From Citrobacter sp. Marseille-Q6884 (GTDB lineage Bacteria > Pseudomonadota > Gammaproteobacteria > Enterobacterales > Enterobacteriaceae), in NCBI RefSeq assembly GCF_945906775.1, contig NZ_CAMDRE010000002.1, positions 1,302,001 to 1,366,000 of the forward strand: a stretch of DNA of 64,000 nucleotides. The letters run 5' to 3'. This document shows, one piece after another, positions 8,547 through 18,230 of the stretch (position 1 is the first letter of the stretch; the number at the start of each line of letters is the position of its first letter). Below the pieces are notes generated by a model. That model was given only the letters and a program-made list of their open reading frames with translations, was not told the origin of the DNA and searched no databases. Made by a program: the position numbers and the translations under genes.

Positions 8547-10034
8547 ATGTTTCGTCAGTGGTTAACGTTAGTGATTATTGTGCTGGTCTACATCCCTGTT
8601 GCGATTGATGCAACGGTGCTGCACGTTGCCGCGCCTACGCTGAGTATGACGCTGGGCGCCAGTGGTAACGAGCTACTGTGGATCATTGATATTTATTCCC
8701 TGGTGATGGCCGGTATGGTGTTGCCAATGGGGGCGCTGGGCGATCGCATCGGCTTTAAGCGTCTGCTGCTGTTGGGCGGCGGGTTGTTTGGCCTCGCCTC
8801 ACTGGCGGCGGCCTTTGCCCCCAGTGCCGGAGGGTTGATTGCCACCCGGGCGGTACTGGCCATCGGTGCCGCGATGATTGTTCCGGCGACGCTGGCGGGG
8901 ATACGCGCCACCTTTGCCGAGCAACGTCACCGTAATATGGCGCTTGGCGTCTGGGCGGCCGTGGGCTCCGGTGGTGCGGCGTTTGGACCGCTGGTCGGCG
9001 GAATGTTGCTGGAGCACTTCTACTGGGGCTCGGTATTCTTAATTAATGTGCCGATTGTCCTGGTCGTGATGGCGCTGACCGCGCGTTATGTCCCGCGACA
9101 GGCAGGGCGTCGTGACCAATCGTTAAATTTCGGCCACGCGATCATGTTGATTATCGCCATTTTGTTGCTGGTCTATAGTGCGAAAACCGCCTTGAAAGGG
9201 CATGTGGCGACCGGCGCCATTGCATTGACGCTGCTGGCTGGCGCGCTGCTATTGGGTCAGTTCGTGCGTATCCAGCTTGCAGCCTCACGTCCTATGATCG
9301 ACATGCGGCTGTTTGCGCATCGCATTATTCTCAGTGGTGTCGTGATGGCCATGACCGCCATGATAACCCTGGTAGGTTTTGAGTTGCTGATGGCGCAGGA
9401 GTTACAGTTTGTTCACGGTTTAACGCCCTATCAGGCAGGGCTGTTTATGTTGCCGGTGATGCTGGCGAGCGGATTCAGCGGCCCGATTGCCGGGATGCTG
9501 GTGTCCCGTCTGGGGTTGCGCTGCGTGGCCACGGCGGGAATGGCGCTGAGTGCTATCAGCTTTTATGGTCTGGCAATGACAGATTTCAGTACTCAGCAGA
9601 TCCAGGCCTGGATATTAATGGCGCTGTTGGGATTCAGTGCCGCCAGTGCGCTTTTAGCCTCTACCGCTGCCATTATGGCGGCAGCGCCAGCAGAAAAAGC
9701 AGCGGCAGCCGGAGCCATCGAAACGATGGCGTACGAACTGGGCGCCGGACTGGGGATAGCCATTTTTGGCTTGCTGTTAAGCCGGAGCTTTTCCGCATCG
9801 ATTCTGCTGCCTGCAGGGCTTAACCCACAGGAGCAGGTACGGGCCTCATCGTCAATGGGGGAGGCCGTACAACTGGCGCATTCACTTCCCGCCACGCACA
9901 GTGAGGCATTGCTGGAGGCCGCCAGGGACGCGTTTACCTGGTCGCATAGCGTGGCGTTAAGCAGCGCTGGCAGTATGCTTATCCTGTTAGCGATAGGGAT
10001 GTGGTTCAGTCTGGCGAAGGTGAAGAGCCAGTAG
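8547..10034 (+). CDS. smvA: MFS drug efflux pump SmvA
   Basis: Fourteen-helix DHA2-type major facilitator of 495 residues, the length of Salmonella SmvA. SmvA exports methyl viologen, quinacrine and cationic antiseptics such as chlorhexidine. The start MFRQWLTLVII was chosen because TCGGGAG lies just upstream and the longer frame runs through the operators. Motif A, GALGDRIGFKRLL, is near residues 68-80, with the D1 acidic site in YIPVAIDATVLHVAAPTL near 15-32. It is divergent from smvR, and its stop abuts the stop of the opposite-strand GFA gene with no gap. Confidence 0.92.
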   Translation: MFRQWLTLVIIVLVYIPVAIDATVLHVAAPTLSMTLGASGNELLWIIDIYSLVMAGMVLPMGALGDRIGFKRLLLLGGGLFGLASLAAAFAPSAGGLIATRAVLAIGAAMIVPATLAGIRATFAEQRHRNMALGVWAAVGSGGAAFGPLVGGMLLEHFYWGSVFLINVPIVLVVMALTARYVPRQAGRRDQSLNFGHAIMLIIAILLLVYSAKTALKGHVATGAIALTLLAGALLLGQFVRIQLAASRPMIDMRLFAHRIILSGVVMAMTAMITLVGFELLMAQELQFVHGLTPYQAGLFMLPVMLASGFSGPIAGMLVSRLGLRCVATAGMALSAISFYGLAMTDFSTQQIQAWILMALLGFSAASALLASTAAIMAAAPAEKAAAAGAIETMAYELGAGLGIAIFGLLLSRSFSASILLPAGLNPQEQVRASSSMGEAVQLAHSLPATHSEALLEAARDAFTWSHSVALSSAGSMLILLAIGMWFSLAKVKSQ

Positions 10035-10475
10035 CTAGTGGGCTAAATGACAGGGGTAATCCATCGCCTCGACTTCTTTTCCGCTCAGGCGAGCGTATTG
10101 CCCCGTTAGCCTCCAGAACGCAGGCTGAGTTTCGGTATAGATCTCGGCCGCTAAAATCAGGCGGCGACGGTCTACTTCATTCAGTTCCAGTAACGTCCAC
10201 GGAATAAAGTAACGTTCGCTGTCGGTCAGCGTGAACCACAACGGGCATCCGCAACCGGAACAGAAAAAACGTTCTCCACGCGTTGAAGAAGGGAAGTGCG
10301 AAGGTTCGATGGAATCTGGCGACAACTGCGGATGACCGTTAGCTTCCAGATACATGGCAATACCACCTGACCACTTTTGACACAACGTACAGTGACAGGC
10401 ATAGACATCAAGCATTTCGACGTTTACGGTAAAATGACTCTGTCCGCAAAGACAACGACCTGTGAACGTCTGCAC
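10035..10475 (-). CDS. GFA/CENP-V fold zinc-binding protein
   Basis: Protein of 146 residues in the glutathione-dependent formaldehyde-activating (GFA) family. Visible zinc ligands are CLCG near residue 8, CHCTLC near 28 and CSGCGCP near 72, the family arrangement CxC...CxxC...CxxC. The start is GTG with AAGGAG six bases upstream; a nearer ATG is out of frame. Family members bind small thiols or act on S-substituted glutathione, but most are uncharacterised and no substrate can be assigned. Its stop codon directly abuts that of smvA, so the two transcripts converge without spacer. Confidence 0.85.
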   Translation of the reverse strand: MQTFTGRCLCGQSHFTVNVEMLDVYACHCTLCQKWSGGIAMYLEANGHPQLSPDSIEPSHFPSSTRGERFFCSGCGCPLWFTLTDSERYFIPWTLLELNEVDRRRLILAAEIYTETQPAFWRLTGQYARLSGKEVEAMDYPCHLAH

Positions 10476-10510
10476 GGCATACTCCTTATGACCGAGTCTA
10501 CTTCAAGTGA

Positions 10511-10538
10511 AAAAGCCAGCCCGGAATGGACTGGCTTT
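10511..10538 (-). terminator. Rho-independent terminator of ompD
   Basis: Stem AAAGCCAG/CTGGCTTT (10512-10519 and 10531-10538) with an 11-base loop. Read on the minus strand it is followed by a run of T. It lies 20 bases beyond the ompD stop. Confidence 0.8.
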
Positions 10539-10557
10539 GCATTCAGGTTACAACAAA

Positions 10558-11640
10558 TTAGAACTGGTAGTTCAGACCAACAGCAACGACGTTGTCAGTT
10601 GAAACTTTCGCAGCAGTGGTGAAGTTGTTGTCGTCCAGCAGGTTGATTTTGTAATCAACGAAGGTAGACATGTTTTTGTTGAAGTAGTAAGTAGCACCCA
10701 GGTCTACGTATTCAACCAGATCCTGGTCGCCGTAACCGTTGATGTCTTTACCTTTGGATTTCAGGTAAGCGATGGACGGACGCAGACCGAAGTCGAACTG
10801 GTACTGAGCAACAGCTTCAAAGTTCTGTGCTTTATCCGCGATACCAGTAATACCGGAACCACCATAGGTAGTCATGTTACGGGTTTCGGAGTAGGTGGTC
10901 GCCAGGTAGATGTTGTTCGCATCATATTTCAGGCCAGCAGCCCACACTTCAGCGTTTTTACCGGAAGCCATGAAAGCGCCGTTACCAACAGCCTGACGGT
11001 CAGTACGGTCAGATTTCGCATAGGTCGCACCTACGCCGAAGCCTTCATACTCATAAGTGGTAGACAGACCGAAACCGTCGCCGTTAGCTTCTTTCAGGTT
11101 GTCGCGCTCGTTTTTGCCCTGGTACTGAGCAGCAAAGTTCAGACCTTCTACCAGACCGAAGAAGTCGGTGTTACGGTAGGTTGCAACGCCGGTGGTACGG
11201 CCGGTCATGAATACGTCAGTCTGGGTCCAGGTATCGCCACCGAACTCAGGCAGAACGTCGGTCCATGCGCCGATGTCGTAAGCTACGCCGTAGTTACGGC
11301 CGTAGTCGAAAGAACCGTATTCAGCGAATTTCAGGCCAGCGAATGCCAGACGAGTTTTGTCTGCTTCGGAACCCTGATCTTCAGAACGGTTACCTTTGAA
11401 TTCATATTCCCATTGACCAAAGCCAACCAGCTGGTCATTGATCTGAGTTTCGCCTTTGAAACCCATACGCGCGTAAGTTTTGTCACCATCGTTGCTATTA
11501 TCATCAGAGAAATAATGCTGCGCGTGAACTTTACCGTACAGATCCAGTTTGTTGCCGTCTTTGTTATATACCTCAGCTGCGTTTACCGCACCTGCTGCCA
11601 ACAGGGTAGTCACTGCCACTGCAACTAATTTAAGTTTCAT
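10558..11640 (-). CDS. ompD: Outer membrane porin OmpD
   Basis: General trimeric porin of 360 residues with a 21-residue signal peptide (cleavage after AGAVNA) and the mature start AEVYNKDGNKLDLYGKVHA. The constriction-loop region around FMTGRTTGVATYRNTDFFGLVEGL and the terminal aromatic (NYQF) mark it as an OmpC/OmpF/OmpD-type 16-strand barrel. It lies beside yddG and smvA as in Salmonella, where it is called ompD (nmpC in E. coli). It allows passive diffusion of small hydrophilic solutes. Codon use is that of a highly expressed gene. A long AT-rich leader region precedes it and a terminator follows. Confidence 0.93.
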   Translation of the reverse strand: MKLKLVAVAVTTLLAAGAVNAAEVYNKDGNKLDLYGKVHAQHYFSDDNSNDGDKTYARMGFKGETQINDQLVGFGQWEYEFKGNRSEDQGSEADKTRLAFAGLKFAEYGSFDYGRNYGVAYDIGAWTDVLPEFGGDTWTQTDVFMTGRTTGVATYRNTDFFGLVEGLNFAAQYQGKNERDNLKEANGDGFGLSTTYEYEGFGVGATYAKSDRTDRQAVGNGAFMASGKNAEVWAAGLKYDANNIYLATTYSETRNMTTYGGSGITGIADKAQNFEAVAQYQFDFGLRPSIAYLKSKGKDINGYGDQDLVEYVDLGATYYFNKNMSTFVDYKINLLDDNNFTTAAKVSTDNVVAVGLNYQF

Positions 11641-12060
11641 TCTAAATAATCCTTATAATTTCTTTTTGGTGTGTATCCTAAACCATTGCTAAACGAAGGT
11701 GTTCGTCAATGGCGAACCATTTTTAAATGACCTTGTGGTATGAGTTCAATAATAAGTTTCATATTATTACGGAATATTTGAATTTGTGTGATCCAGATCC
11801 ACTTATTACCACAGCTTATATTAATCATAATATGTGACTGATCGGGATGGGTATATTTACGTAGGGGACTATTATGCAGAGTATGGTTTAATTATAGGTA
11901 GTTACGGTTGTGTAATATATTCTTCCGGTGGTTTATAGATAAATATGTAATACTTTCGAGCGTAAATTAATAACAATATATTTAACATTTAATTAAACAA
12001 AATAAAACATAAAACGCAAGCAAAACGGACAATAATTATCCATCAATAAAACGAAGTGTA
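11641..12060. promoter_or_regulatory. AT-rich ompD upstream region
   Basis: About 420 bases without a convincing gene. The region is strongly AT-rich and holds the ompD ribosome-binding site (AAGGATT before the ATG) and presumably its promoter. No tRNA, clear small RNA or sizeable inverted repeat is seen. The porin family is heavily controlled by small RNAs and EnvZ/OmpR, but no specific site is claimed here. Confidence 0.5.
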
Positions 12061-12093
12061 GCCAGGTTTTCATTATGCGCATTAAAACCCGGC
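12061..12093 (-). terminator. Terminator between yddG and ompD region
   Basis: Arms GCCAGGTTTT (12061-12070) and AAAACCCGGC (12084-12093) pair along 10 bases, with one G-U wobble on the minus-strand RNA. An A/T tract flanks the hairpin. It lies just after the yddG stop. Confidence 0.6.
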
Positions 12094-12099
12094 ATTTTT

Positions 12100-12981
12100 T
12101 CAGGCACGACGTGTCGCCAGCCAGCACAGCAACGAGCCGGCACAGACCATCAGCGCGCCTTGCCAGAACGAAAACGAGAGCGGGGCGCTCAGCAACACGG
12201 CAGCCAGTGCGGAGGATAAAACCGGCGTGAAATAAGAGCCAACGGCCATCACCGTGACGTTACCGTGCAGAATACCGATATTCCATGCCGCATAGGCAAA
12301 TCCTAAGGTCAATGCTGCGGTAAACATCTTAATGACCACTGGTGTGCTGAAAATCATATCAGGCTGTGGCGTCAGGAAATAGTAAATCCACAAGCTTAGA
12401 GCGGTCAGTAAAACGAACACGGTGATACCGTTGAAGCCTTTTGCATATTTATTGGTCACCGTACAATATGTTGCCCAGATAAAAGCACCCAAAAAAGCCA
12501 GAAAATAACTGAGCGGACTACTGGCAACATTGCTGATAATTTCACCAAGATTCAGTCCATTCTCGCCACCTAATACCCAGCAGACACCGGTCAACGCGAT
12601 GATTAAACCGGGGATCACCAACCAGGTCGTTTTTTGGCCATTAAATAATATGGCAAACAATATCGTGAGGCTGGGCCAGAGATAATTGACCATTCCGACT
12701 TCAATTGCCTGATGCCGGGTGGCGGCATATCCTAATGCCAGCGCTAAACATATTTCATAGCTGACAAAGAGCACACTGCCGGCGATTAAATAGCGAACCG
12801 GAAATTTTCTTATATCAGGAAAACCCACGGTGAAAATAAGTAGCAGGCCGCTTAATGAGAAAATCATCGCCGCGCCACCTGCTGGCCCCAGTCCCTCACT
12901 GACACCACGCATCAGTCCCACCATGGTGCTCCAGAGCACGATGGCCATGAGTCCGATTAACGTTGCTTTTTGTTTTGTCAT
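12100..12981 (-). CDS. yddG: Aromatic amino acid exporter YddG (DMT family)
   Basis: Drug/metabolite transporter of 293 residues with ten predicted membrane helices in two EamA-like halves. The first helix TLIGLMAIVLWSTMVGLMRG and the segment GMVNYLWPSLTILFAILF near residue 96 are typical of YddG. The family member in E. coli and Salmonella exports phenylalanine, tyrosine, tryptophan and methyl viologen. It is divergent from fdnG, sharing a 275-base intergenic region, and on the same strand as ompD. No truncation is seen. Confidence 0.93.
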   Translation of the reverse strand: MTKQKATLIGLMAIVLWSTMVGLMRGVSEGLGPAGGAAMIFSLSGLLLIFTVGFPDIRKFPVRYLIAGSVLFVSYEICLALALGYAATRHQAIEVGMVNYLWPSLTILFAILFNGQKTTWLVIPGLIIALTGVCWVLGGENGLNLGEIISNVASSPLSYFLAFLGAFIWATYCTVTNKYAKGFNGITVFVLLTALSLWIYYFLTPQPDMIFSTPVVIKMFTAALTLGFAYAAWNIGILHGNVTVMAVGSYFTPVLSSALAAVLLSAPLSFSFWQGALMVCAGSLLCWLATRRA

Positions 12982-13059
12982 GCTGTTTGTCTGTCAAAAA
13001 ATGAAGCTGAAATTTATAGCACTTTTCCTCAACGATGCGCTAACTAATTCCCTTTTGCG

Positions 13060-13136
13060 TAACCCCTTGTAGGTATGAAGGTTAAACAAACTGCACTATT
13101 TAGTAGCGGAACCGTTTCGTTATTGATTTGACGCAA
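13060..13136 (+). promoter_or_regulatory. fdnG control region: NarL-like and FNR-like sites
   Basis: A NarL/NarP 7-2-7 candidate (TAACCCC TT GTAGGTA, 13060-13075) and an FNR-like site (TTGATTTGACGCAA, 13123-13136) have centres 62 bases apart. E. coli fdnG has FNR at about -42 and a NarL 7-2-7 site at about -104, so the spacing matches. By that geometry transcription would begin near 13172. Both sites are imperfect matches, so the geometry is the stronger argument. Confidence 0.6.
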
Positions 13137-13256
13137 AAAATTTATGGATATAGCTGTTAGTTTCGTCGCGAAGTTGTACATGTCATCTTTCAGACTGCCG
13201 CGCTGGCGCAATTTGAGAGATTTCTTGTACGCATCCCTGCAAAAAAGAGGAAAGCA

Positions 13257-16200
13257 ATGGACGTCAGCCGCAGACAATTTTTTAAAATCTGCGCGGGCGG
13301 TATGGCGGGAACAACAGTCGCTGCGCTGGGTTTTGCACCCAAAATGGCACTGGCTCAGGCGCGAAACTATAAACTGTTACGCGCGAAAGAGATCCGAAAC
13401 ACCTGCACATACTGTTCCGTAGGTTGCGGGCTATTAATGTATAGCCTGGGTGATGGAGCAAAAAACGCCAAAGAAGCGATTTACCATATTGAAGGGGATC
13501 CGGATCATCCGGTAAGCCGTGGGGCATTATGCCCGAAAGGCGCAGGACTCCTGGATTACGTGCACAGTGAAAACCGTCTGCGTTACCCTGAATACCGTGC
13601 GCCAGGTTCTGACAAGTGGCAGCGCATTAGCTGGGATGAAGCATTCACCCGCATTGCCAAACTGATGAAAACCGACCGTGATGCCAACTTTGTCGAAAAG
13701 AATGAACAGGGCGTCACGGTAAACCGCTGGCTTTCAACCGGGATGCTGTGTGCATCTGCGGCAAGTAATGAAACCGGCATGCTGACGCAAAAATTTGTGC
13801 GCTCACTCGGCATGCTGGCAGTAGACAACCAGGCGCGCGTCTGACACGGACCAACGGTAGCAAGTCTTGCTCCAACATTTGGTCGCGGTGCGATGACCAA
13901 CCACTGGGTTGATATTAAAAACGCTAACGTCGTGATGGTGATGGGCGGTAACGCCGCTGAAGCCCATCCGGTGGGTTTCCGCTGGGCGATGGAAGCGAAA
14001 AACAACAATGACGCCACGCTGATTGTTGTTGACCCTCGTTTTACACGTACAGCCTCTGTCGCGGATATTTACGCGCCGATTCGTTCCGGTACGGACATTA
14101 CGTTCCTTTCTGGTGTGTTGCTGTACCTGATTGAAAACAACAAAATCAACGCTGAATATGTGAAGCATTACACCAACGCCAGCCTGCTGGTGCGGGATGA
14201 TTTTGCTTTTGAAGACGGTTTGTTCAGCGGTTATGACCCGAAAAAACGCCAGTACGATAAGTCGTCCTGGAACTACCAGTTCGACGAAAATGGCTACGCG
14301 AAGCGTGATGAGACCTTAAGCCATCCTCGCTGCGTCTGGAATCTGCTGAAACAGCACGTTTCCCGTTATACGCCGGACGTGGTGGAAAACATCTGCGGTA
14401 CGCCGAAAGCCGACTTCCTGAAAGTCTGTGAAGTGCTGGCCTCCACCAGCGCAGCCGATCGCACGACCACCTTCCTGTACGCACTGGGCTGGACGCAACA
14501 CACCGTTGGGGCGCAGAACATCCGCACCATGGCGATGATCCAGCTGCTGCTCGGTAACATGGGGATGGCTGGCGGCGGTGTTAACGCCTTACGTGGTCAC
14601 TCCAATATTCAGGGTTTAACCGACTTAGGTCTTCTCTCAACCAGTCTGCCAGGATACCTGACGCTGCCGTCAGAGAAACAGGCCGATCTGCAAACCTATT
14701 TAACGGCCAATACGCCGAAAGCAACGCTGGCCGACCAGGTTAACTATTGGGGCAACTATCCGAAGTTCTTCGTCAGTCTGATGAAATCTTTCTACGGCAA
14801 TGCGGCGCAGAAAGAGAATGACTGGGGCTTTGAGTGGCTGCCGAAGTGGGATCAGTCCTACGACGTCATCAAATACTTCAACATGATGGATAGCGGGAAA
14901 GTCACCGGCTACATCTGTCAGGGCTTTAACCCGGTTGCGTCCTTCCCGGACAAAAACAAAGTGGTTCAGTCACTGAGCAAACTGAAGTATCTGGTGATTA
15001 TCGATCCGCTGGTCACTGAAACTTCTACCTTCTGGCAAAACCACGGCGATGCTAACGATGTTGATCCAGCGTCGATCCAGACCGAAGTGTTCCGTCTGCC
15101 TTCAACCTGCTTTGCAGAAGAAGACGGCTCAATTGCCAACTCCGGTCGCTGGCTGCAATGGCACTGGAAAGGTCAGGATGCACCGGGCGAGGCCCGTAAT
15201 GACGGCGAAATTCTGGCCGGTATTTACCATCGTCTGCGCAACCTGTATCGCACAGAAGGCGGTAAAGGCGTCGAGCCGCTGCTGAATATGAGCTGGAGCT
15301 ATAAGCAACCGGACGAACCGCATTCAGAAGAGGTGGCGAAAGAGAACAACGGCTATGCGCTGGACGATCTCTATGATGCCAATGGTGTGCTGATTGCGAA
15401 AAAAGGTCAATTGCTGAGCAGCTTTGCGCAGTTGCGTGATGACGGTACCACCGCATCGTCCTGCTGGATCTATACCGGTAGCTGGACCGAGCAGGGCAAC
15501 CAGATGGCGAACCGCGATAACGCTGACCCGTCAGGGCTGGGCAACACGTTAGGTTGGGCCTGGGCATGGCCGTTGAACCGCCGCGTTCTGTATAACCGCG
15601 CCTCGGCAGATCCACAGGGTAAACCGTGGGATCCGAAACGCATGTTGATCCAGTGGAACGGGACGAAGTGGACGGGTAACGATATCCCAGACTTCAACAA
15701 CGCCGCACCGGGCAGCGGTACCAATCCGTTTATCATGCAGCCGGAAGGGCTGGGTCGTCTGTTCGCCATCGATAAGCTGGCTGAAGGGCCGTTCCCGGAA
15801 CATTACGAGCCGATGGAAACACCGCTGGGCACAAACCCGCTGCATCCGAAGGTGATCTCCAACCCGGCGGCGCGTCTGTATGAAGCCGATGCGTTGCGTA
15901 TGGGGAACAAGCAGGACTTCCCGTACGTGGGTACAACCTATCGTCTGACGGAACATTTCCACACCTGGACCAAGCACGCCTTGCTGAATGCGATTGCTCA
16001 ACCAGAGCAGTTTGTGGAGATCAGCGAAACGCTGGCGGCAGCAAAAGGTATCGCTAACGGCGATTACGTGAAAGTCAGCAGCAAGCGTGGATTTATCCGT
16101 GCTGTGGCCGTGGTGACGCGTCGTCTGCGTACCCTGCAGGTTAACGGTCAGCAGATCGAAACGGTGGGGATCCCAATTCACTGGGGCTTTGAAGGAGTCG

Positions 16201-16304
16201 CGCGTAAAGGCTTTATCGCCAACACCCTGACGCCAAATGTCGGTGATGCAAACTCGCAAACGCCGGAATACAAAGCGTTTTTAGTTAACATCGAGAAGGC
16301 GTAA
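13257..16304 (+). CDS. fdnG: Formate dehydrogenase N alpha subunit (selenoprotein)
   Basis: Catalytic molybdopterin subunit of 1015 residues; it oxidises formate to CO2 in the periplasm. A twin-arginine signal is at the start (SRRQFFKICAGG, residues 4-15), with cleavage expected near residue 33. A [4Fe-4S] motif CTYCSVGCG follows at about residues 50-58, with CPKG near 92. Codon 196 is an in-frame TGA (13842-13844) read as selenocysteine, next to His197, with a SECIS hairpin immediately downstream. Naive translation would split the gene into 195- and 803-residue pieces. It forms an operon with fdnH (13-base gap) and fdnI. Confidence 0.97.
13842..13885 (+). other. Selenocysteine UGA and bacterial SECIS element
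   Basis: The TGA at 13842-13844 is followed at once by a bulged stem: ACCAA pairs with TTGGT around an inner GCAAG/TTGC stem. This is the compact bacterial SECIS bound by SelB. Placement inside the reading frame directly after the UGA fits the E. coli fdnG element. Confidence 0.9.
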
Positions 16305-16317
16305 GGGAGGCGAACAT

Positions 16318-17202
16318 ATGTCTATGGAAACGCAGGACATTATCAAACGGTCCGCAACAAACTCCATCACGCCGCCGCCTCAGGCACGTGATTACAAAGC
16401 CGAAGTCGCGAAACTGATCGACGTGTCCTCCTGTGTGGGCTGTAAAGCCTGCCAGGTGGCATGTTCAGAGTGGAACGATATCCGTGATGAAGTCGGTCAT
16501 TGCGTCGGGGTGTATGACAACCCCGCCGATCTGAGCGCCAAATCCTGGACGGTGATGCGTTTTACCGAAACCGAGCAGAACGGCAAACTGGAATGGCTGA
16601 TTCGTAAAGACGGCTGTATGCACTGTGAAGATCCGGGCTGCCTGAAGGCATGCCCGTCTGCCGGGGCTATCATCCAGTACGCCAACGGGATTGTCGATTT
16701 CCAGTCAGAGCATTGCATTGGCTGCGGGTACTGTATCGCCGGGTGTCCATTTAATATTCCGCGCCTCAATAAAGAGGATAACCGCGTCTATAAATGTACG
16801 TTGTGTGTGGATCGCGTCAGCGTCGGGCAGGAGCCTGCCTGCGTGAAAACCTGTCCAACCGGGGCAATACATTTCGGGACCAAGCAAGAGATGCTGGAAA
16901 TGGGCGAGCAGCGCGTCGAAAAACTGAAAGCGCGCGGTTTCGAACATGCCGGTGTCTACAACCCGCAGGGTGTGGGCGGAACGCACGTGATGTACGTCCT
17001 GCATCACGCTAACCAGCCGGAGTTGTACCACGGTTTGCCAAAAGATCCACAGATCGATACCTCTATCAACCTGTGGAAAGGGGCGCTGAAACCGCTGGCG
17101 GCAGCCGGATTTATCGCCACCTTCGCCGGACTCATTTTCCACTACATTGGAATTGGCCCGAATAAGGAAGTGGACGACGACGAGGAGGATCATCATGAGT
17201 AA
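16318..17202 (+). CDS. fdnH: Formate dehydrogenase N iron-sulfur beta subunit
   Basis: Ferredoxin-like subunit of 294 residues with four [4Fe-4S] clusters. The cysteine motifs are CVGCKACQVAC (about 38-48), CMHCEDPGCLKACP (about 100), CIGCGYCIAGCP (about 133) and CTLCVDR...CVKTCP (about 160-180). A single C-terminal membrane anchor, AAAGFIATFAGLIFHYIGIG, lies near residues 258-277. It relays electrons from FdnG to haem b in FdnI. Two in-frame ATGs (16318 and 16324) are possible starts; GGGAGG precedes the first. The gene end overlaps fdnI by 8 bases. Confidence 0.96.
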   Translation: MSMETQDIIKRSATNSITPPPQARDYKAEVAKLIDVSSCVGCKACQVACSEWNDIRDEVGHCVGVYDNPADLSAKSWTVMRFTETEQNGKLEWLIRKDGCMHCEDPGCLKACPSAGAIIQYANGIVDFQSEHCIGCGYCIAGCPFNIPRLNKEDNRVYKCTLCVDRVSVGQEPACVKTCPTGAIHFGTKQEMLEMGEQRVEKLKARGFEHAGVYNPQGVGGTHVMYVLHHANQPELYHGLPKDPQIDTSINLWKGALKPLAAAGFIATFAGLIFHYIGIGPNKEVDDDEEDHHE

Positions 17203-17851
17203 GTCGAAAATGATTGTGCGCACGAAGTTTATCGACCGCGCCTGTCACTGGACGGTGGTGATTTGCTTCTTTCTGGTTGCGCTGTCGGGTATTTCGTTTT
17301 TCTTCCCGACTTTGCAGTGGTTGACGCAAACCTTCGGTACACCGCAGATGGGGCGTATTCTGCACCCGTTCTTCGGGCTGCTGATCTTCGTCGCGCTGAT
17401 GTTTATGTTTGTGCGCTTTGTGCACCACAACATCCCGGATAAGAAAGACATTCCGTGGCTGAAAAACATTGTGGAAGTGCTGAAAGGCAACGAACACAAA
17501 GTTGCGGACGTGGGCAAGTACAACGCCGGACAGAAAATGATGTTCTGGTCGATCATGAGTATGATTTTTGTGCTGCTGGTCACCGGCGTGATTATCTGGC
17601 GTCCGTACTTTGCGCAGTTCTTCCCGATGCAGGTTGTGCGTTACAGTCTGCTAATCCACGCAGCGGCGGGTATCATCCTGATGCATGCCATCCTCATCCA
17701 TATGTATATGGCGTTTTGGGTGAAAGGATCGATTAAAGGCATGGTCGAAGGGAAGGTGAGTCGTCGTTGGGCGAAGAAACATCACCCTCGCTGGTACCGC
17801 GAAGTCGAACGTCTGGAAGCGAAAAAAGAGAGCGAAGAAGGCGTTAAATAA
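17195..17851 (+). CDS. fdnI: Formate dehydrogenase N cytochrome b556 gamma subunit
   Basis: Four-helix membrane cytochrome of 218 residues that reduces menaquinone at the cytoplasmic side. The start MSKSKMIVRTKF was chosen because GAGGAGG precedes it; an upstream in-frame ATG lies deep within fdnH. Haem-ligand histidines are expected among His18 (RACHWTVV), His57 and the two in LIHAAAGIILMHAILIH near residues 155-169. It is the last gene of fdnGHI, followed by a strong terminator. With nitrate reductase it completes the formate-to-nitrate redox loop. Confidence 0.95.
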   Translation: MSKSKMIVRTKFIDRACHWTVVICFFLVALSGISFFFPTLQWLTQTFGTPQMGRILHPFFGLLIFVALMFMFVRFVHHNIPDKKDIPWLKNIVEVLKGNEHKVADVGKYNAGQKMMFWSIMSMIFVLLVTGVIIWRPYFAQFFPMQVVRYSLLIHAAAGIILMHAILIHMYMAFWVKGSIKGMVEGKVSRRWAKKHHPRWYREVERLEAKKESEEGVK

Positions 17852-17870
17852 CCCCTGATACGTTCTGACA

Positions 17871-17902
17871 AAATGGCGCTGCATCGGTAGCGCCATTTTT
17901 TT
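17871..17902 (+). terminator. Terminator of fdnGHI
   Basis: Perfect 10-base stem AAATGGCGCT/AGCGCCATTT (17871-17880, 17889-17898) with an 8-base loop, followed by a T-tract. It is a classic intrinsic terminator 19 bases after the fdnI stop. Confidence 0.9.
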
Positions 17903-17942
17903 GTCTAAAACACCATGCAGATGTCTGCAACGAACGGGTCTG

Positions 17943-18230
17943 TTATTCCTGAATAACCAGACGGCGAAGCCGCGAAACATCAACTGTTTTCTCTGCTTCT
18001 GCCAGACTCCATGTGTTCTGTAGGTTCAGCCACATTTGTGGAGAACTGCCGATCACAACCGACAATTTGATCGCCATTTCCGGGGTTAACGCCGCTTTTC
18101 CGGTCAACAATCGACTTGCGGTAGAAGGCGCAATCTCCATTGCTTTGGCAAATTCGCGCAGACTAACGTTTAGCTCATCCAGCGCTTCCTGAATAATATC
18201 CCCCGGACGGGGATGATTTGCCATTTTCAT
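17943..18230 (-). CDS. yddM: HigA-type helix-turn-helix protein YddM
   Basis: Small XRE/HigA-family DNA-binding protein of 95 residues, closely resembling E. coli YddM, which also follows fdnI. The helix-turn-helix is about residues 20-60 (LREFAKAMEIAPSTASRLLTGKA). The start ATG (MKMANHPRPGD) shares one base with the stop of an upstream reading frame (TGATG). That frame ends with a HigB-toxin-like tail, so YddM is probably an antitoxin that has lost its toxin. A palindrome just upstream is a plausible autoregulatory operator. Confidence 0.88.
   Translation of the reverse strand: MKMANHPRPGDIIQEALDELNVSLREFAKAMEIAPSTASRLLTGKAALTPEMAIKLSVVIGSSPQMWLNLQNTWSLAEAEKTVDVSRLRRLVIQE

Noticed and set aside
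13842..13844. TGA in fdnG as a nonsense mutation
   Set aside because: Position 196, neighbouring His codon and the downstream stem match the known selenocysteine site.
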